From JAZRWQ01 sp045541395 (GTDB lineage Bacteria > Bacillota > Clostridia > Oscillospirales > UMGS1783), in NCBI GenBank assembly GCA_045541395.1, contig JAZQIZ010000001.1, positions 248,001 to 312,000 of the forward strand: a stretch of 64,000 nucleotides of DNA. Reading direction: 5' to 3'. The first letter of the stretch is position 1, and the number at the start of each line of letters is the position of its first letter. Of this stretch, positions 1 to 8,770 are shown one piece after another. The notes under the pieces are model-generated. The model had not been told where the DNA came from, did no database searches, and saw only the letters and a program-made list of their open reading frames with translations. Made by a program: the position numbers and the translations under genes.

Positions 1-371
1 AAAATCGATTTGATCATAAATGCAGTAGTAGTCTTACCTTTTGTGCCGGTAACTCCAATTACATTAATAGTGTTGGAAGGATAACCGTAAAAGCATGAAG
101 CACAATAAGCCATAGCTTTTCTTATATCGGTAACAACAATACATGGTATACTTACTTTATAATCCGTTTCAGAAACATATACTGTGGCGCCTTTATCAAT
201 AGCCTGCAAAAGATAGTCTTTTTTAAAAGTTGCACCTTTACAAATAAACAAATAGTCTTTTTTTACTTCTTTGGAGTTATAGGTAATCCCGCTGACGCAT
301 ATATTTTCACAGCTATGAGAAATTATAAGTTTTTCATTTTTTAACACGGCTAAAATGTCAAATAAATTCAT
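1..371 (-). CDS. murE: UDP-N-acetylmuramyl peptide synthetase MurE, N-terminal part (runs off window)
   Basis: My translation of the minus strand from the ATG at 371 gives 123 residues and then leaves the window. The start MNLFDILAVL, the segment GITYNSKEVKKDYLFICKGA and the ATP-binding loop GVTGTKGKTTT near the break match the N-terminal UDP-binding domain and P-loop of MurE, the cytoplasmic ligase that adds the third amino acid to the peptidoglycan stem peptide. The amino acid added (meso-DAP or lysine) is set by the missing C-terminal part. An AAAGGTG ribosome site lies just upstream of the start. MurF or MurT-like ligases share the loop, but the N-terminal domain favours MurE. Confidence 0.88.
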   Translation of the reverse strand, partial: MNLFDILAVLKNEKLIISHSCENICVSGITYNSKEVKKDYLFICKGATFKKDYLLQAIDKGATVYVSETDYKVSIPCIVVTDIRKAMAYCASCFYGYPSNTINVIGVTGTKGKTTTAFMIKSI

Positions 372-390
372 AAATAATTACACCTTTGGT

Positions 391-408
391 TTACGTAATT
401 TTACGTAA
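391..408. promoter_or_regulatory. Two TTACGTAA palindromes one helical turn apart, upstream of murE
   Basis: TTACGTAA occurs at 391-398 and again at 401-408. Each copy is a perfect 8-bp palindrome and their starts are 10 bp apart. They lie about 20-40 bp upstream of the murE start, on the promoter side of its ribosome site. Spacing by one turn suits two protein dimers bound side by side, so an operator is plausible. No regulator is identified, and AT-rich chance is possible. Confidence 0.35.
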
Positions 409-460
409 ATTTTCTCAAAAAAATATAATAAAATGCTCTAAACCCATTGAAAATAAAGGA

Positions 461-490
461 TTTTCCACAGTTTCAACAGAGTTTTCAACA
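461..490. repeat. DnaA-box-like block, copy A
   Basis: TTTTCCACA at 461-469 is a close match to the DnaA box TTATNCACA. It continues into a 26-bp block at 465-490 (CCACAGTTTCAACAG, then AGTTTTCAACA) that recurs without mismatch at 6698-6723. TCAACA follows at 500-505. The block lies between the end of comM and the murE start, so it could act on murE transcription or bind DnaA for another purpose. The repetition is seen directly; DnaA binding is inference from the motif. Confidence 0.5.
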
Positions 491-507
491 GGTTTTATGT
501 CAACAAA

Positions 508-2043
508 TCAAATACGTGAGTGAAAGTATTTTTTATCCAATGCACGGTACTGAGCCGCCTCCGCAACATCATCAGCAAGAATGATCGAATTACCTTTAAT
601 ATCTGCAATTGTTCGGGCAACCTTAAGTATTCTGGAATAACCGCGCGCAGATAACGAAAGATTATCGAATATCATTTGGAGAAGATTTTTGGCGTCCTCG
701 TCAAGCACACAGAATTCAGCTATCATATCTCCGGGCATTTGCGCATTACACCGAACCTTAGTACCTGCAAATCTTTTAAGTTGTATTTCCCTTGCAGCAT
801 TTACACGTTTTCTTATTTCATAGGAGTGCTCTGCAGGTTTGCGCATAGTAAGATCATCAAAAGTAACGGCAGGCACCTCAATTTGAATATCAATTCTGTC
901 AAGCAACGGCCCTGAAATCTTAGAAATATATTTATTGATCTCATTAAAAGTACATTTGCATTTTTTGGACGGATGACCGAAAAAACCGCATTTACAGGGA
1001 TTCATAGCGCAAACAAGCATAATTGAACAAGGATATTCAGTACTGCCCGATGCTCTCGAAATCCTTACTGCGCCATCTTCAAGTGGCTGCCTTAAAACTT
1101 CCAATACCATTTTATTATATTCCGGAAGCTCGTCCAGAAATAATACACCGTTGTGTGCCAGAGATAGTTCTCCTGGCTTGGGAATATTTCCGCCGCCTGC
1201 CATTCCCGCATAAGAAATAGTATGATGCGGAGATCTGAAAGGCCTTGCAGAAACAAATGCATTATCATTAGAAAGCAAACCCATTATAGAATGAATTTTA
1301 GTTGTTTCCAATGCTTCATCAAAAGACATATCGGGCAAAATTGAAGGAAGTCTTTTGGCTAGCATACTCTTACCTGTGCCCGGAGGGCCGATAAGCAAAA
1401 CGTTATGGCCACCTGAAGCTGCAGTTTCAATTGCCTTTTTTGGCAATTGTTGACCCGCAACATCAGCATAATCAAGCATAGAATCATAGTAGCTTTCAGG
1501 AGTGTAAAGTGAAACTACCTGTTTATGAACAGGCGCTACTCCAAGTAAATGCCCCACTGCTTGGGTAGCATCATCAAGGGCAAGGATATCTATACCGTCA
1601 ACAATAGATGCTTCTGCAGCATTCTTTCTTGATAAAAATACCTGCTCTATACCCTGTTTTTTTAGCTCGATAACCATTGGCAGTATGCCATTAACAGGAC
1701 GAACCTCGCCTGTCAAGGATAACTCACCAATAAATGCAGACTTCGTAACGTCACAGGAAATCTGTCCTGTAGAAATCAAATATCCTATGTAAATAGGCAA
1801 ATCGTAAGAAGAACCTTCTTTACGCCTTTCAGCAGGAGCTAGATTAACTATGGTATTTCCGGGTTTTATTGCAAAGCCGCTGTTTTTTACAGCAGATTTA
1901 ACACGTTCCTTTGATTCTTTAACTGAAGCATCAGGCAAACCGACAATATCAAAAGTTGGCATCCCCGAAGAAAAATCCACCTCTACAGTAACCAAAAAAC
2001 CGTTAATAGTATCAACGCCCGCCGAATATATACGTGATACCAT
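508..2043 (-). CDS. comM: YifB/ComM family Mg-chelatase-like AAA+ ATPase
   Basis: The protein has 511 residues. An N-terminal Lon-protease-like fold (GLPDASVKESKERVKSA, about 35-51) is followed by an AAA+ module with Walker A GPPGTGKS (219-226), Walker B LFLDELPE, the Cys-rich insert CAMNPCKCGFFGHPSKKCKC and a C-terminal Mg-chelatase helical domain (ARGYSRILKVARTIADI). In naturally competent bacteria ComM is a hexameric helicase promoting branch migration of incoming DNA; its role in Clostridia is unclear. I chose the ATG at 2043, which has AGAGGTG 7 bp upstream, over the ATG at 2061, which overlaps that site. It is the last gene of the lepA-hemW-ABC-F-comM run. Confidence 0.93.
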   Translation of the reverse strand: MVSRIYSAGVDTINGFLVTVEVDFSSGMPTFDIVGLPDASVKESKERVKSAVKNSGFAIKPGNTIVNLAPAERRKEGSSYDLPIYIGYLISTGQISCDVTKSAFIGELSLTGEVRPVNGILPMVIELKKQGIEQVFLSRKNAAEASIVDGIDILALDDATQAVGHLLGVAPVHKQVVSLYTPESYYDSMLDYADVAGQQLPKKAIETAASGGHNVLLIGPPGTGKSMLAKRLPSILPDMSFDEALETTKIHSIMGLLSNDNAFVSARPFRSPHHTISYAGMAGGGNIPKPGELSLAHNGVLFLDELPEYNKMVLEVLRQPLEDGAVRISRASGSTEYPCSIMLVCAMNPCKCGFFGHPSKKCKCTFNEINKYISKISGPLLDRIDIQIEVPAVTFDDLTMRKPAEHSYEIRKRVNAAREIQLKRFAGTKVRCNAQMPGDMIAEFCVLDEDAKNLLQMIFDNLSLSARGYSRILKVARTIADIKGNSIILADDVAEAAQYRALDKKYFHSRI

Positions 2044-2053
2044 TTTATCACCT

Positions 2054-3607
2054 CTAATCAAATAATGATTCTAAATTAAAAATTCTGTCTGCTACTTCTT
2101 CACAGAATTCTTTACTGTGAGAAACAAAAATAACGCTGCCCTCAAATTCTTTAATTGCAATTTTAAGCTGTGCAACTGCATTAACGTCAAGGTGATTTGT
2201 AGGCTCATCAAGCACCAGTAAATTATAATCCGAAAGAATAAGTTTGCATATTTTTACCTTCGATTGTTCTCCTCCGCTCAAGGTTTTCAATGGCTGCATG
2301 GCAAGCTCACCCCTCAAGCCACATCTGGCAAGATGAGATCGTATCTCCTTATCGTTATATCGGGGATAAAAATTTTTAAGTTCCTGTAAGGGTGTTAAGT
2401 TATCATTATCCCAATTATTTTCCTGCTCATAATAACCGATCTTGAGCTTATCCGTGTATTTATAAGTGCCGCCGAACGCAGGAATGATTCCGCATATGGT
2501 TTTCAGAAAAGTTGATTTACCGATACCGTTAAAACCTGTAACTGCAAGTTTTTCACCGAGACGCATAACTAAATTAATGTCAGGCACAAGTTGCTCAGAA
2601 TAACCAACCTGAAGATCGTTTACCCATAAAACCGTCTTACCTACAGGAGGAGTATAATTAAATGTAAATGTAGGTTTAACTACCTCAGTAGGCCTATCAA
2701 GAACGTTCATTTTCTCCAGCTTTTTTCTTCTGCTCTTAGCCATTGCGGAAGTGGAAGCTCTTACAATATTTTTATTGATATAATCTTCAAGCTGATGTAT
2801 TTCTTTTTGCTGTGCATTGTATTTTTTTATATAGTCAATATGTTTTGCGGCCTTCATGTTTTCAAAATTCACAAAGTCGCCGTTATATCTGGTTATATCA
2901 CCCATATCTATATCGCAGATACAATTTACTATCTTATTAAGAAATTCGTAGTCATGACTAACAAGTATAAAGGATCCCTTGAAATTAATAAGATATTTTG
3001 TTAGATAGTCAATATGTTCCTTATCAAGAAAGTTTGTAGGCTCGTCCAAAATCAGAACGTCAGGTTGCTCCAAAAGCATTTTTGCAAGCATAACTTTAAC
3101 TCTTTGTCCACCGCTTAAAGTATTCATATATCTATTCATACCAATTGCAATAAGACCTAATCCGGAAGCAACCTTATCTATAGTGCTGTTCATAGCATAA
3201 TAGTTTTTACTCTCCAGTTCCTCCATTAATGCACCCGAAATAGTGTATAGTTTTATCATTTCGTCTTCATTGGTACAGGTAGCCAGTTTATCATTGATTT
3301 CATTAAGCCTTTTTTCAGTTGCAATCAAATCAGAAAAAGCATTGGAAAGGAAATCGAAGATCGTAACGTTCTCCTTAACGGCAAGTTGCTGATCCAAATA
3401 AGATATTTTTGTTTTAGGATGCCATTTAATTTGGCCGTGATCAGGAATAACGTTGCCTGTAAGCATATTGATAAATGTGGACTTACCTGCGCCGTTAAGC
3501 CCTGTGAGCCCTAATTTATCGCCATTAAATAACTGCATTGATGCGTTATTAAAAAGCTTTTTATCCCCAAGTATCAACGTTAAATTGTTCACTTCTAATA
3601 ATGCCAT
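2054..3607 (-). CDS. ABC-F family ATPase (YbiT/YkpA-like), ribosome-associated
   Basis: The 517 residues carry two nucleotide-binding domains in one chain and no membrane segment. Domain 1 has Walker A GLNGAGKS (36-43), signature LSGGQRVKV and LILDEPTNFLD. Domain 2 has GFNGIGKS, LSGGEQSKVK and LVLDEPTNHLD. They are joined by a basic linker (AKSRRKKLEKM), the P-site tRNA-interaction motif of ABC-F factors. ABC-F proteins act in the ribosomal E site to rescue stalled translation, and some protect against antibiotics. Length and lack of long extensions suggest a housekeeping YbiT/Uup-type member rather than a resistance factor, but sequence alone does not decide that. hemW ends 6 bp upstream. 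Confidence 0.93.
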   Translation of the reverse strand: MALLEVNNLTLILGDKKLFNNASMQLFNGDKLGLTGLNGAGKSTFINMLTGNVIPDHGQIKWHPKTKISYLDQQLAVKENVTIFDFLSNAFSDLIATEKRLNEINDKLATCTNEDEMIKLYTISGALMEELESKNYYAMNSTIDKVASGLGLIAIGMNRYMNTLSGGQRVKVMLAKMLLEQPDVLILDEPTNFLDKEHIDYLTKYLINFKGSFILVSHDYEFLNKIVNCICDIDMGDITRYNGDFVNFENMKAAKHIDYIKKYNAQQKEIHQLEDYINKNIVRASTSAMAKSRRKKLEKMNVLDRPTEVVKPTFTFNYTPPVGKTVLWVNDLQVGYSEQLVPDINLVMRLGEKLAVTGFNGIGKSTFLKTICGIIPAFGGTYKYTDKLKIGYYEQENNWDNDNLTPLQELKNFYPRYNDKEIRSHLARCGLRGELAMQPLKTLSGGEQSKVKICKLILSDYNLLVLDEPTNHLDVNAVAQLKIAIKEFEGSVIFVSHSKEFCEEVADRIFNLESLFD

Positions 3608-3613
3608 TTTAAT

Positions 3614-4747
3614 TTACCTTAATCTTAATTTATCAATTTCATATATAATTGAATTGGAAATGCGAAAACCCTTTTCTGTAAGAGAAAGAATACCGTTATT
3701 AAGCATAACATAATTTAGTTTCACAAGCTGATTACAAAGTTTTTCTATCTCATTTATGTTATATAATTTTTTAAAGCGTGAAAGCTCTATTCCTTTTTTC
3801 AAACGTAATCCTGTAATAAGCTCTTCGTATATACTTTCAGTATCGTTAATATTTTCATAAATATCTGTTATGGCCAGACCGTTAATATAATCCTCTACAC
3901 TGCCTGTAACCTTGCTTCTTTGTGAATCAATATAGGAATGAGAAGACGGCCCAATACCTAAATACTCTTTATGTTCCCAATATTTTAAATTATGCCTGCA
4001 TTCAAACCCCGGCAAGGAATAGTTTGAAATTTCATAGTGCTCAAAGCCTGCTCTCTTTGCATTTTCACATAATACCGAATACATTAATTCTTCCGTATCT
4101 TCATTTGGAAAACATAATTTGTCTTTGTTTTTATAAAGAGGAGTGTTTTCCTCCAATGTTAAGGAATATGCAGATAGATGCTTAGGCTTTAAACCAAAAG
4201 CTTCTGTAAGTGTTTTATTCCATATTTCAAGTGCATCCTGTTTTTCATCCAGTACAGGCAGACCGAACATAAGATCTATATTATAGTTCGTTATCCCGTT
4301 AATAAGCAGATTATTAACCGCATCATAAACGTCCTTAACAGAATGGATCCTACCGATTATTCTAAGCTGTTCTTCATTAAAGGTCTGGGCGCCCATACTG
4401 ACCCGGTTAACCCCGGAAAGAGCTAAGGATCTTGCTGTTTCTATTGAAAGTGATTCAGGGTTTGCCTCAACCGTAATCTCACTGTCAGGCAAAAAGTTAA
4501 ATCTATTTAACGTATTACCAATAATTTCTCCCAAGCGAACTCCCAGTACAGTAGGAGTTCCTCCACCAACAAATAGAGTATCGAATTCTTTATCTTTATA
4601 CTTTTCACCGTAAAAATTTATATCAGCCATTAATGTATTAATAAATTCAGTTTTAACACTCTCGGATCCGCATAAAGAATAAAAATCGCAGTAATTACAT
4701 TTTGATTTGCAAAAAGGAATGTGAATATATAAGCCGCATCTGCTCAT
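3614..4747 (-). CDS. hemW: HemW-like radical SAM protein (coproporphyrinogen III oxidase-like)
   Basis: A radical SAM protein with cluster motif CKSKCNYCDF in HIPFCKSKCNYCDFYS at the N-terminus. It then has the SAM-binding glycines FVGGGTPT, EANPES, the MGAQTFNEEQL segment and a C-terminal HemN-like domain (LRLKKGIELSRF). HemW binds heme and is proposed to be a heme chaperone; it lacks the extra features of true oxygen-independent CPO and was long misnamed. The ATG at 4756 would overlap lepA by 8 bp with no ribosome site, whereas the ATG at 4747 (MSRCGLYIHIPF) has a GGAT about 9 bp upstream, so I use 4747. lepA-hemW adjacency is typical of Firmicutes. Confidence 0.92.
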   Translation of the reverse strand: MSRCGLYIHIPFCKSKCNYCDFYSLCGSESVKTEFINTLMADINFYGEKYKDKEFDTLFVGGGTPTVLGVRLGEIIGNTLNRFNFLPDSEITVEANPESLSIETARSLALSGVNRVSMGAQTFNEEQLRIIGRIHSVKDVYDAVNNLLINGITNYNIDLMFGLPVLDEKQDALEIWNKTLTEAFGLKPKHLSAYSLTLEENTPLYKNKDKLCFPNEDTEELMYSVLCENAKRAGFEHYEISNYSLPGFECRHNLKYWEHKEYLGIGPSSHSYIDSQRSKVTGSVEDYINGLAITDIYENINDTESIYEELITGLRLKKGIELSRFKKLYNINEIEKLCNQLVKLNYVMLNNGILSLTEKGFRISNSIIYEIDKLRLR

Positions 4748-4748
4748 A

Positions 4749-6554
4749 TTATACATCCAGCTTAAGAACGCTCATAAATGCTTCCATCGGAACCTCTATA
4801 GAGCCAAACTGACGCATTCTCTTTTTACCTTCCTTCTGTTTTTCAAGAAGCTTCTTTTTACGTGTAATATCGCCGCCATAACATTTAGCAAGAACGTCCT
4901 TACGCATAGCCTTAACGGTTTCTCTTGCTATTACTTTACCGCCTATGGCTGCCTGAATAGGCACTTCAAATAACTGTCTTGGAATAGTTTCCTTAAGATT
5001 TTCAGCCATTTTTCTAGCTTTGGGGTATGCTCTTTCTGAATGTAGTATAAAAGAAAGCGCATCAATAAGCTCACCGTTAAGTAATATATCAAGCTTAACA
5101 AGATCACTCTTCTTATAGCCTTTGAATTCATAGTCAAGAGAAGCGTAACCTCTGGTACGGGATTTCAGACTATCAAAAAAGTCGTAAATAATTTCATTAA
5201 GAGGCATTTCATAATGAATGTTGGTTCTGTCTCCGTCAATATAAGACATATCAAGAAAAGTGCCTCTGCGTTCCTGGCATAATTCCATAACTGCTCCTAC
5301 GTAATCGGAAGGAGTAAAGATATGCGCATCAACTACCGGCTCCTCAGTATAATCAATTACAGATGGAGATGGATAGTTTGTAGGGTTATCAATATAAATA
5401 ATTTCTCCGTCGGTCTTAGCTATTTTATAAATAACGGAGGGTGCAGTTGTAATAAGATCTAAATTATATTCTCTCTCAAGACGCTCTTGGATTATCTCCA
5501 TATGCAACAGACCTAAAAAACCGCACCTAAAACCAAAACCTAAGGCTGCGGAAGTTTCCGGCTCAAAGGTCAGAGATGCATCGTTAAGCTGTAATTTTTC
5601 CATAGCATCGCGCAGATCGGAATAACGCGAGCCGTCGGCGGGATATATGCCGCAGTAAACCATAGGGTTAACCTTCTTGTAACCGGGCAAAGGCTCATTT
5701 GCAGGAGCCTGAGCTAAGGTCACAGTATCACCTACCCGTGTATCCCTTACGTTCTTGATGCTGGCTGTAATATATCCAACTTCCCCTGCTTGTAATTCAT
5801 CGCACTTTTCAAGACCGAAAGGACGCAAATATCCTATTTCAACAATATCAAATTCGGCGCCGGTCGCCATCATCCTAATTCTGTCGCCTGAGCGTAAAGT
5901 ACCTTCTTTAATTCTAACGTATACTATAACGCCTCTGTATGCATCGTAATAAGAGTCAAAAATAAGAGCCTGTAAAGGAGCATTTTTATCCCCTGTAGGC
6001 GCAGGAACAGTTTTAACGATCTTTTCAAGTACGTCCTTTATATTAAGTCCAAGCTTTGCGGATATCTGGGGCGCATCCTCTGCTGGAATACCAATAACAT
6101 CCTCAATTTCGCGAATTACTCTTTGGCAGTCTGCCGAAGGAAGGTCGATTTTATTTATAACCGGAACTATTTCAAGATCATGATCAACAGCAAGATACGT
6201 GTTACCCAACGTTTGTGCTTCTATACCCTGCGACGCATCAACTATCAAAACAGCGCCTTCACAGGCAGCAAGAGATCTGGATACTTCATAGTTAAAGTCA
6301 ACGTGACCGGGAGTATCAATAAGATTAAGGGTGTATTCCTCTCCGTCTTCTGCTATATAACTAAGCTTAACGGCCCTGGCTTTTATTGTTATACCACGCT
6401 CTTTTTCAAGTTCCATATTATCAAGCAGCTGGTCTGTTTTCTCTCGCTCAGATATTGTACCGGTATGTTCCAATAAACGATCAGCTAAAGTAGACTTACC
6501 GTGATCTATATGAGCAATTATTGAGAAATTCCGAATATTTTTTTCATTTACCAT
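4749..6554 (-). CDS. lepA: Elongation factor 4 (LepA), ribosomal back-translocase GTPase
   Basis: At 601 residues the length is normal for LepA. The GTPase domain has G1 AHIDHGKSTLADRL, G2 GITIKARAV, G3 DTPGHVDF and G4 NKIDLPSA, followed by EF-G-like domains and the LepA-specific C-terminal domain ending QFGSIEVPMEAFMSVLKLDV. It acts on the ribosome, binding after aberrant translocation or during initiation and assembly. A GAGGT ribosome site precedes the start. It is the first gene of a leftward run that continues into hemW. Confidence 0.98.
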   Translation of the reverse strand: MVNEKNIRNFSIIAHIDHGKSTLADRLLEHTGTISEREKTDQLLDNMELEKERGITIKARAVKLSYIAEDGEEYTLNLIDTPGHVDFNYEVSRSLAACEGAVLIVDASQGIEAQTLGNTYLAVDHDLEIVPVINKIDLPSADCQRVIREIEDVIGIPAEDAPQISAKLGLNIKDVLEKIVKTVPAPTGDKNAPLQALIFDSYYDAYRGVIVYVRIKEGTLRSGDRIRMMATGAEFDIVEIGYLRPFGLEKCDELQAGEVGYITASIKNVRDTRVGDTVTLAQAPANEPLPGYKKVNPMVYCGIYPADGSRYSDLRDAMEKLQLNDASLTFEPETSAALGFGFRCGFLGLLHMEIIQERLEREYNLDLITTAPSVIYKIAKTDGEIIYIDNPTNYPSPSVIDYTEEPVVDAHIFTPSDYVGAVMELCQERRGTFLDMSYIDGDRTNIHYEMPLNEIIYDFFDSLKSRTRGYASLDYEFKGYKKSDLVKLDILLNGELIDALSFILHSERAYPKARKMAENLKETIPRQLFEVPIQAAIGGKVIARETVKAMRKDVLAKCYGGDITRKKKLLEKQKEGKKRMRQFGSIEVPMEAFMSVLKLDV

Positions 6555-6693
6555 CTGTAATTCAACCTCATAAATAATTAATATACTTAAATTTTTGCAT
6601 ATTTTTTAAAATAAATTTCATGTCATATTTCCAAGAAAAATAACAAGTATGAGTTAACATAATAAAATTATAATAAATACGGCTTTAATTATG

Positions 6694-6802
6694 TAATCCA
6701 CAGTTTCAACAGAGTTTTCAACAACTATAATGCAAAATTACCCCGTAAAACAAGGGATTAACTAAATTTGCCTGTGGAAAAAACTGTTCAAAATGTTGAT
6801 AA
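6694..6802. repeat. DnaA-box-like cluster, copy B of the 26-bp block
   Basis: This lies in the 295-bp gap between lepA and tsaD, which holds no gene. TAATCCACA at 6694-6702 runs into the same 26-bp block as copy A (6698-6723). Two inverted elements follow: TGTGGAAAA at 6773-6781 (reverse complement TTTTCCACA) and TGTTGATAA at 6794-6802 (reverse complement TTATCAACA). Four box-like sites within 110 bp, in both orientations, beside an AT-rich flank (6555-6690) resemble DnaA-binding regions. No dnaA, dnaN or DnaA-box array long enough for a classical oriC is present. Confidence 0.5.
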
Positions 6803-6849
6803 GTAACCTGGAATTCAGTTTACATAACGTAGTTGGTTTTCCAAAAACA

Positions 6850-7875
6850 TTAAAAGTTTTTGCAGTAATTTTCTTCAATATTCATGGTAGCAAGACCATT
6901 CAGAGTTTCATCTGATATATTGTTTGCAAGAAACTCATAATAAGCCTGCGCGCCTATCATTGCAGCATTATCCCCGCAAAGGGACAGTTTAGGTATATAC
7001 AGTGATGCGTTATTGCTTTTAGCGGCCTCATCAAGCATCTCTCGAAGCATTTTATTTGCCGCAACACCACCTGCAAGAACCAGTTTATTAATATTATAAT
7101 ACTTTGCTGCGTTAATGAATTTATCAGTCAGTGTTTTTGCAACCGTATAATTAAAAGATGCCGCAACATCAGGTATATTTATCTCACTGCCCGTTTGTTT
7201 GGAATTATGAACAAAGTTTATCATTTTAGTTTTAAGGCCGGAGAAACTAAAATCAAACGGTGCATCTTCAAATTGTGTAACAGGTAGTTTAAGAGCATTA
7301 ATATTACCATCTATAGCAGCTTTCTCAATTTGAACTCCGCCGGGATATCCTAAACCCAATACTCTGGAAACCTTATCAAAAGCCTCCCCTGCAGCATCAT
7401 CACGTGTCCTTCCTATTACCTTATAATCAGTATAACTATCAACTTTAACAATGTGGCTATGTCCGCCTGAAACTACCAATGCAAGAAACGGTGGCTCAAG
7501 TTCTTCAAAAGAAAGATAATTTGAAGCAATATGTCCACGTAAGTGATGTACCGGTATAATAGGAATTTTTAGCCCGAACGCAAAAGCCTTAGCATAGCTG
7601 ATGCCGGTAAGTAACGCACCTATAAGTCCCGGAGCATACGTTACGGCAACAGCATCGATATCGCTTTTCCTTAAGCCGGCTTTTTTTATTGCAGTATCTA
7701 CAACGTCACCTATTTTCTCAATATGCTTTCTGGAAGCTATTTCAGGAACAACTCCGCCATACTCTTTATGTATTGCTATTTGAGTATAAACAACGTTAGA
7801 AAGAATGTTTCTACCATTTTCAACAATGGCACAGGCGGTTTCATCGCACGAGCTTTCTATAGCTAGGATTTTCAT
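6850..7875 (-). CDS. tsaD: tRNA N6-threonylcarbamoyladenosine transferase TsaD
   Basis: With 341 residues this is full length. ASKHA-fold signatures are IESSCDETACAI (N-terminus), the metal-binding HLRGH (111-115), VVSGGHSHI, DDAAGEAFDK, FSFSGLK and LAGGVAANKMLRE. TsaD transfers threonylcarbamoyl to A37 of ANN-decoding tRNAs in complex with TsaB and TsaE. Those two genes are not in this window; here tsaD follows rimI instead. GGAGG sits 10 bp upstream of the ATG. Confidence 0.97.
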   Translation of the reverse strand: MKILAIESSCDETACAIVENGRNILSNVVYTQIAIHKEYGGVVPEIASRKHIEKIGDVVDTAIKKAGLRKSDIDAVAVTYAPGLIGALLTGISYAKAFAFGLKIPIIPVHHLRGHIASNYLSFEELEPPFLALVVSGGHSHIVKVDSYTDYKVIGRTRDDAAGEAFDKVSRVLGLGYPGGVQIEKAAIDGNINALKLPVTQFEDAPFDFSFSGLKTKMINFVHNSKQTGSEINIPDVAASFNYTVAKTLTDKFINAAKYYNINKLVLAGGVAANKMLREMLDEAAKSNNASLYIPKLSLCGDNAAMIGAQAYYEFLANNISDETLNGLATMNIEENYCKNF

Positions 7876-7880
7876 TAAAA

Positions 7881-8336
7881 TTAACGCCTCCAGATTCCTT
7901 TAACATTAAATTTCATTGTAATTGCATCTTCCTTAGGTGATTCATAAAAATTTTTTCTTTCTCCTAAGCGCTCAAAGCCGATATGTTCATATAGATTCAA
8001 CGCAGCAATATTACTCTTTCTTACCTCTAAGTACATTGAATCTACACCACGTATCCATGCTTCCAGGATTGCAGCTTCAAGAATTTTCTTTCCACAACCT
8101 AATTTTCTGAATTCTTTTTTAACGGCAATTGTTGCCACCTGTGCTTCATCGCATACAACCAAAGCAAGGAAATAGCCAATTACTTCTTTTTCATTATAAA
8201 CAACCTTAAATATTTGTTTATCATCAAGTGCTTTTTTAAAATCGTTAAATTTCCATGGTAACGAAAAATTATCTTTTTCGATCTGAGTAATTGTTTCTAA
8301 ATCGTCTGACTTAGTATCTCTCACATAAAATTTCAT
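7881..8336 (-). CDS. rimI: Ribosomal protein S18-alanine N-acetyltransferase RimI-like (GNAT)
   Basis: A 151-residue single-domain GNAT acetyltransferase. The acetyl-CoA loop is in VATIAVKKEFRKLGCGKKILEAA, followed by YLEVRKSNIAALNLYEHIGFERLGERKNFY, a near-textbook RimI C-terminus. RimI acetylates the N-terminus of S18 in Escherichia coli; in Firmicutes the substrate is less certain. It overlaps the phosphatase gene upstream by 4 bp and ends 5 bp before tsaD, and rimI-tsaD adjacency supports the assignment. Confidence 0.9.
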   Translation of the reverse strand: MKFYVRDTKSDDLETITQIEKDNFSLPWKFNDFKKALDDKQIFKVVYNEKEVIGYFLALVVCDEAQVATIAVKKEFRKLGCGKKILEAAILEAWIRGVDSMYLEVRKSNIAALNLYEHIGFERLGERKNFYESPKEDAITMKFNVKGIWRR

Positions 8337-8770
8337 TCTCTATTCTCCGTAAGTTCTATTGCCCAGGGAATATACTTTTTAATTCTTTCTTTGCAATAAT
8401 TATACATATCAATATTTCCACCGTATGGATCAGCAATACCATCCTTCCCCATAACATAGACCTTGTCGGTTGCATTTGGAAAAATAGATACTACGGCAAA
8501 AGCGTGTTGCTTGGACATACAAATTATAACACATGAATTTGCAATGTCTCCCTCTGTTACCTTACGTGCCTTATGATAACTCATATCAATTCCTTCTATT
8601 AGAAGTGTTTTATGAGCGTTAGCCGAAAGGCCAGTACCTTCTTCAGGAAAAATTCCTGCACTTAAGGCAGTAATATCAAGATTGTGCTCTTTGGCGTATT
8701 TATTTGTAAGCCCCTGCGCAATAGGGCTTCTGCAAGTATTACCTGTGCAGATATATAGTATTCTTTTCAT
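8333..8770 (-). CDS. Low-molecular-weight phosphatase, probable protein-arginine phosphatase (YwlE-like)
   Basis: 145 residues with the phosphate loop CTGNTCRSPIA (C8) at the N-terminus and the general-acid loop ADPYGGNIDMYNYCKERI near the C-terminus. The Thr in CTGNTCRS is the residue that distinguishes the arginine phosphatase YwlE from tyrosine phosphatases of the same fold, and the DPYGGNIDMY stretch closely follows the YwlE pattern. Such enzymes reverse McsB protein-arginine phosphorylation, which marks proteins for ClpCP. No mcsB or clpC is in the window. Its start codon overlaps the polA stop by 1 bp and its end overlaps rimI by 4 bp. Confidence 0.87.
   Translation of the reverse strand: MKRILYICTGNTCRSPIAQGLTNKYAKEHNLDITALSAGIFPEEGTGLSANAHKTLLIEGIDMSYHKARKVTEGDIANSCVIICMSKQHAFAVVSIFPNATDKVYVMGKDGIADPYGGNIDMYNYCKERIKKYIPWAIELTENRE

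Noticed and set aside
2044..2061. Longer comM start (MIRGDK)
   Set aside because: It overlaps the clear AGAGGTG site serving the ATG at 2043.
6555..6849. Chromosomal replication origin
   Set aside because: DnaA-like boxes and AT-rich DNA are present, but dnaA, dnaN, rpmH and gidA are not, and the boxes are few. I report it as a DnaA-box-like cluster only.
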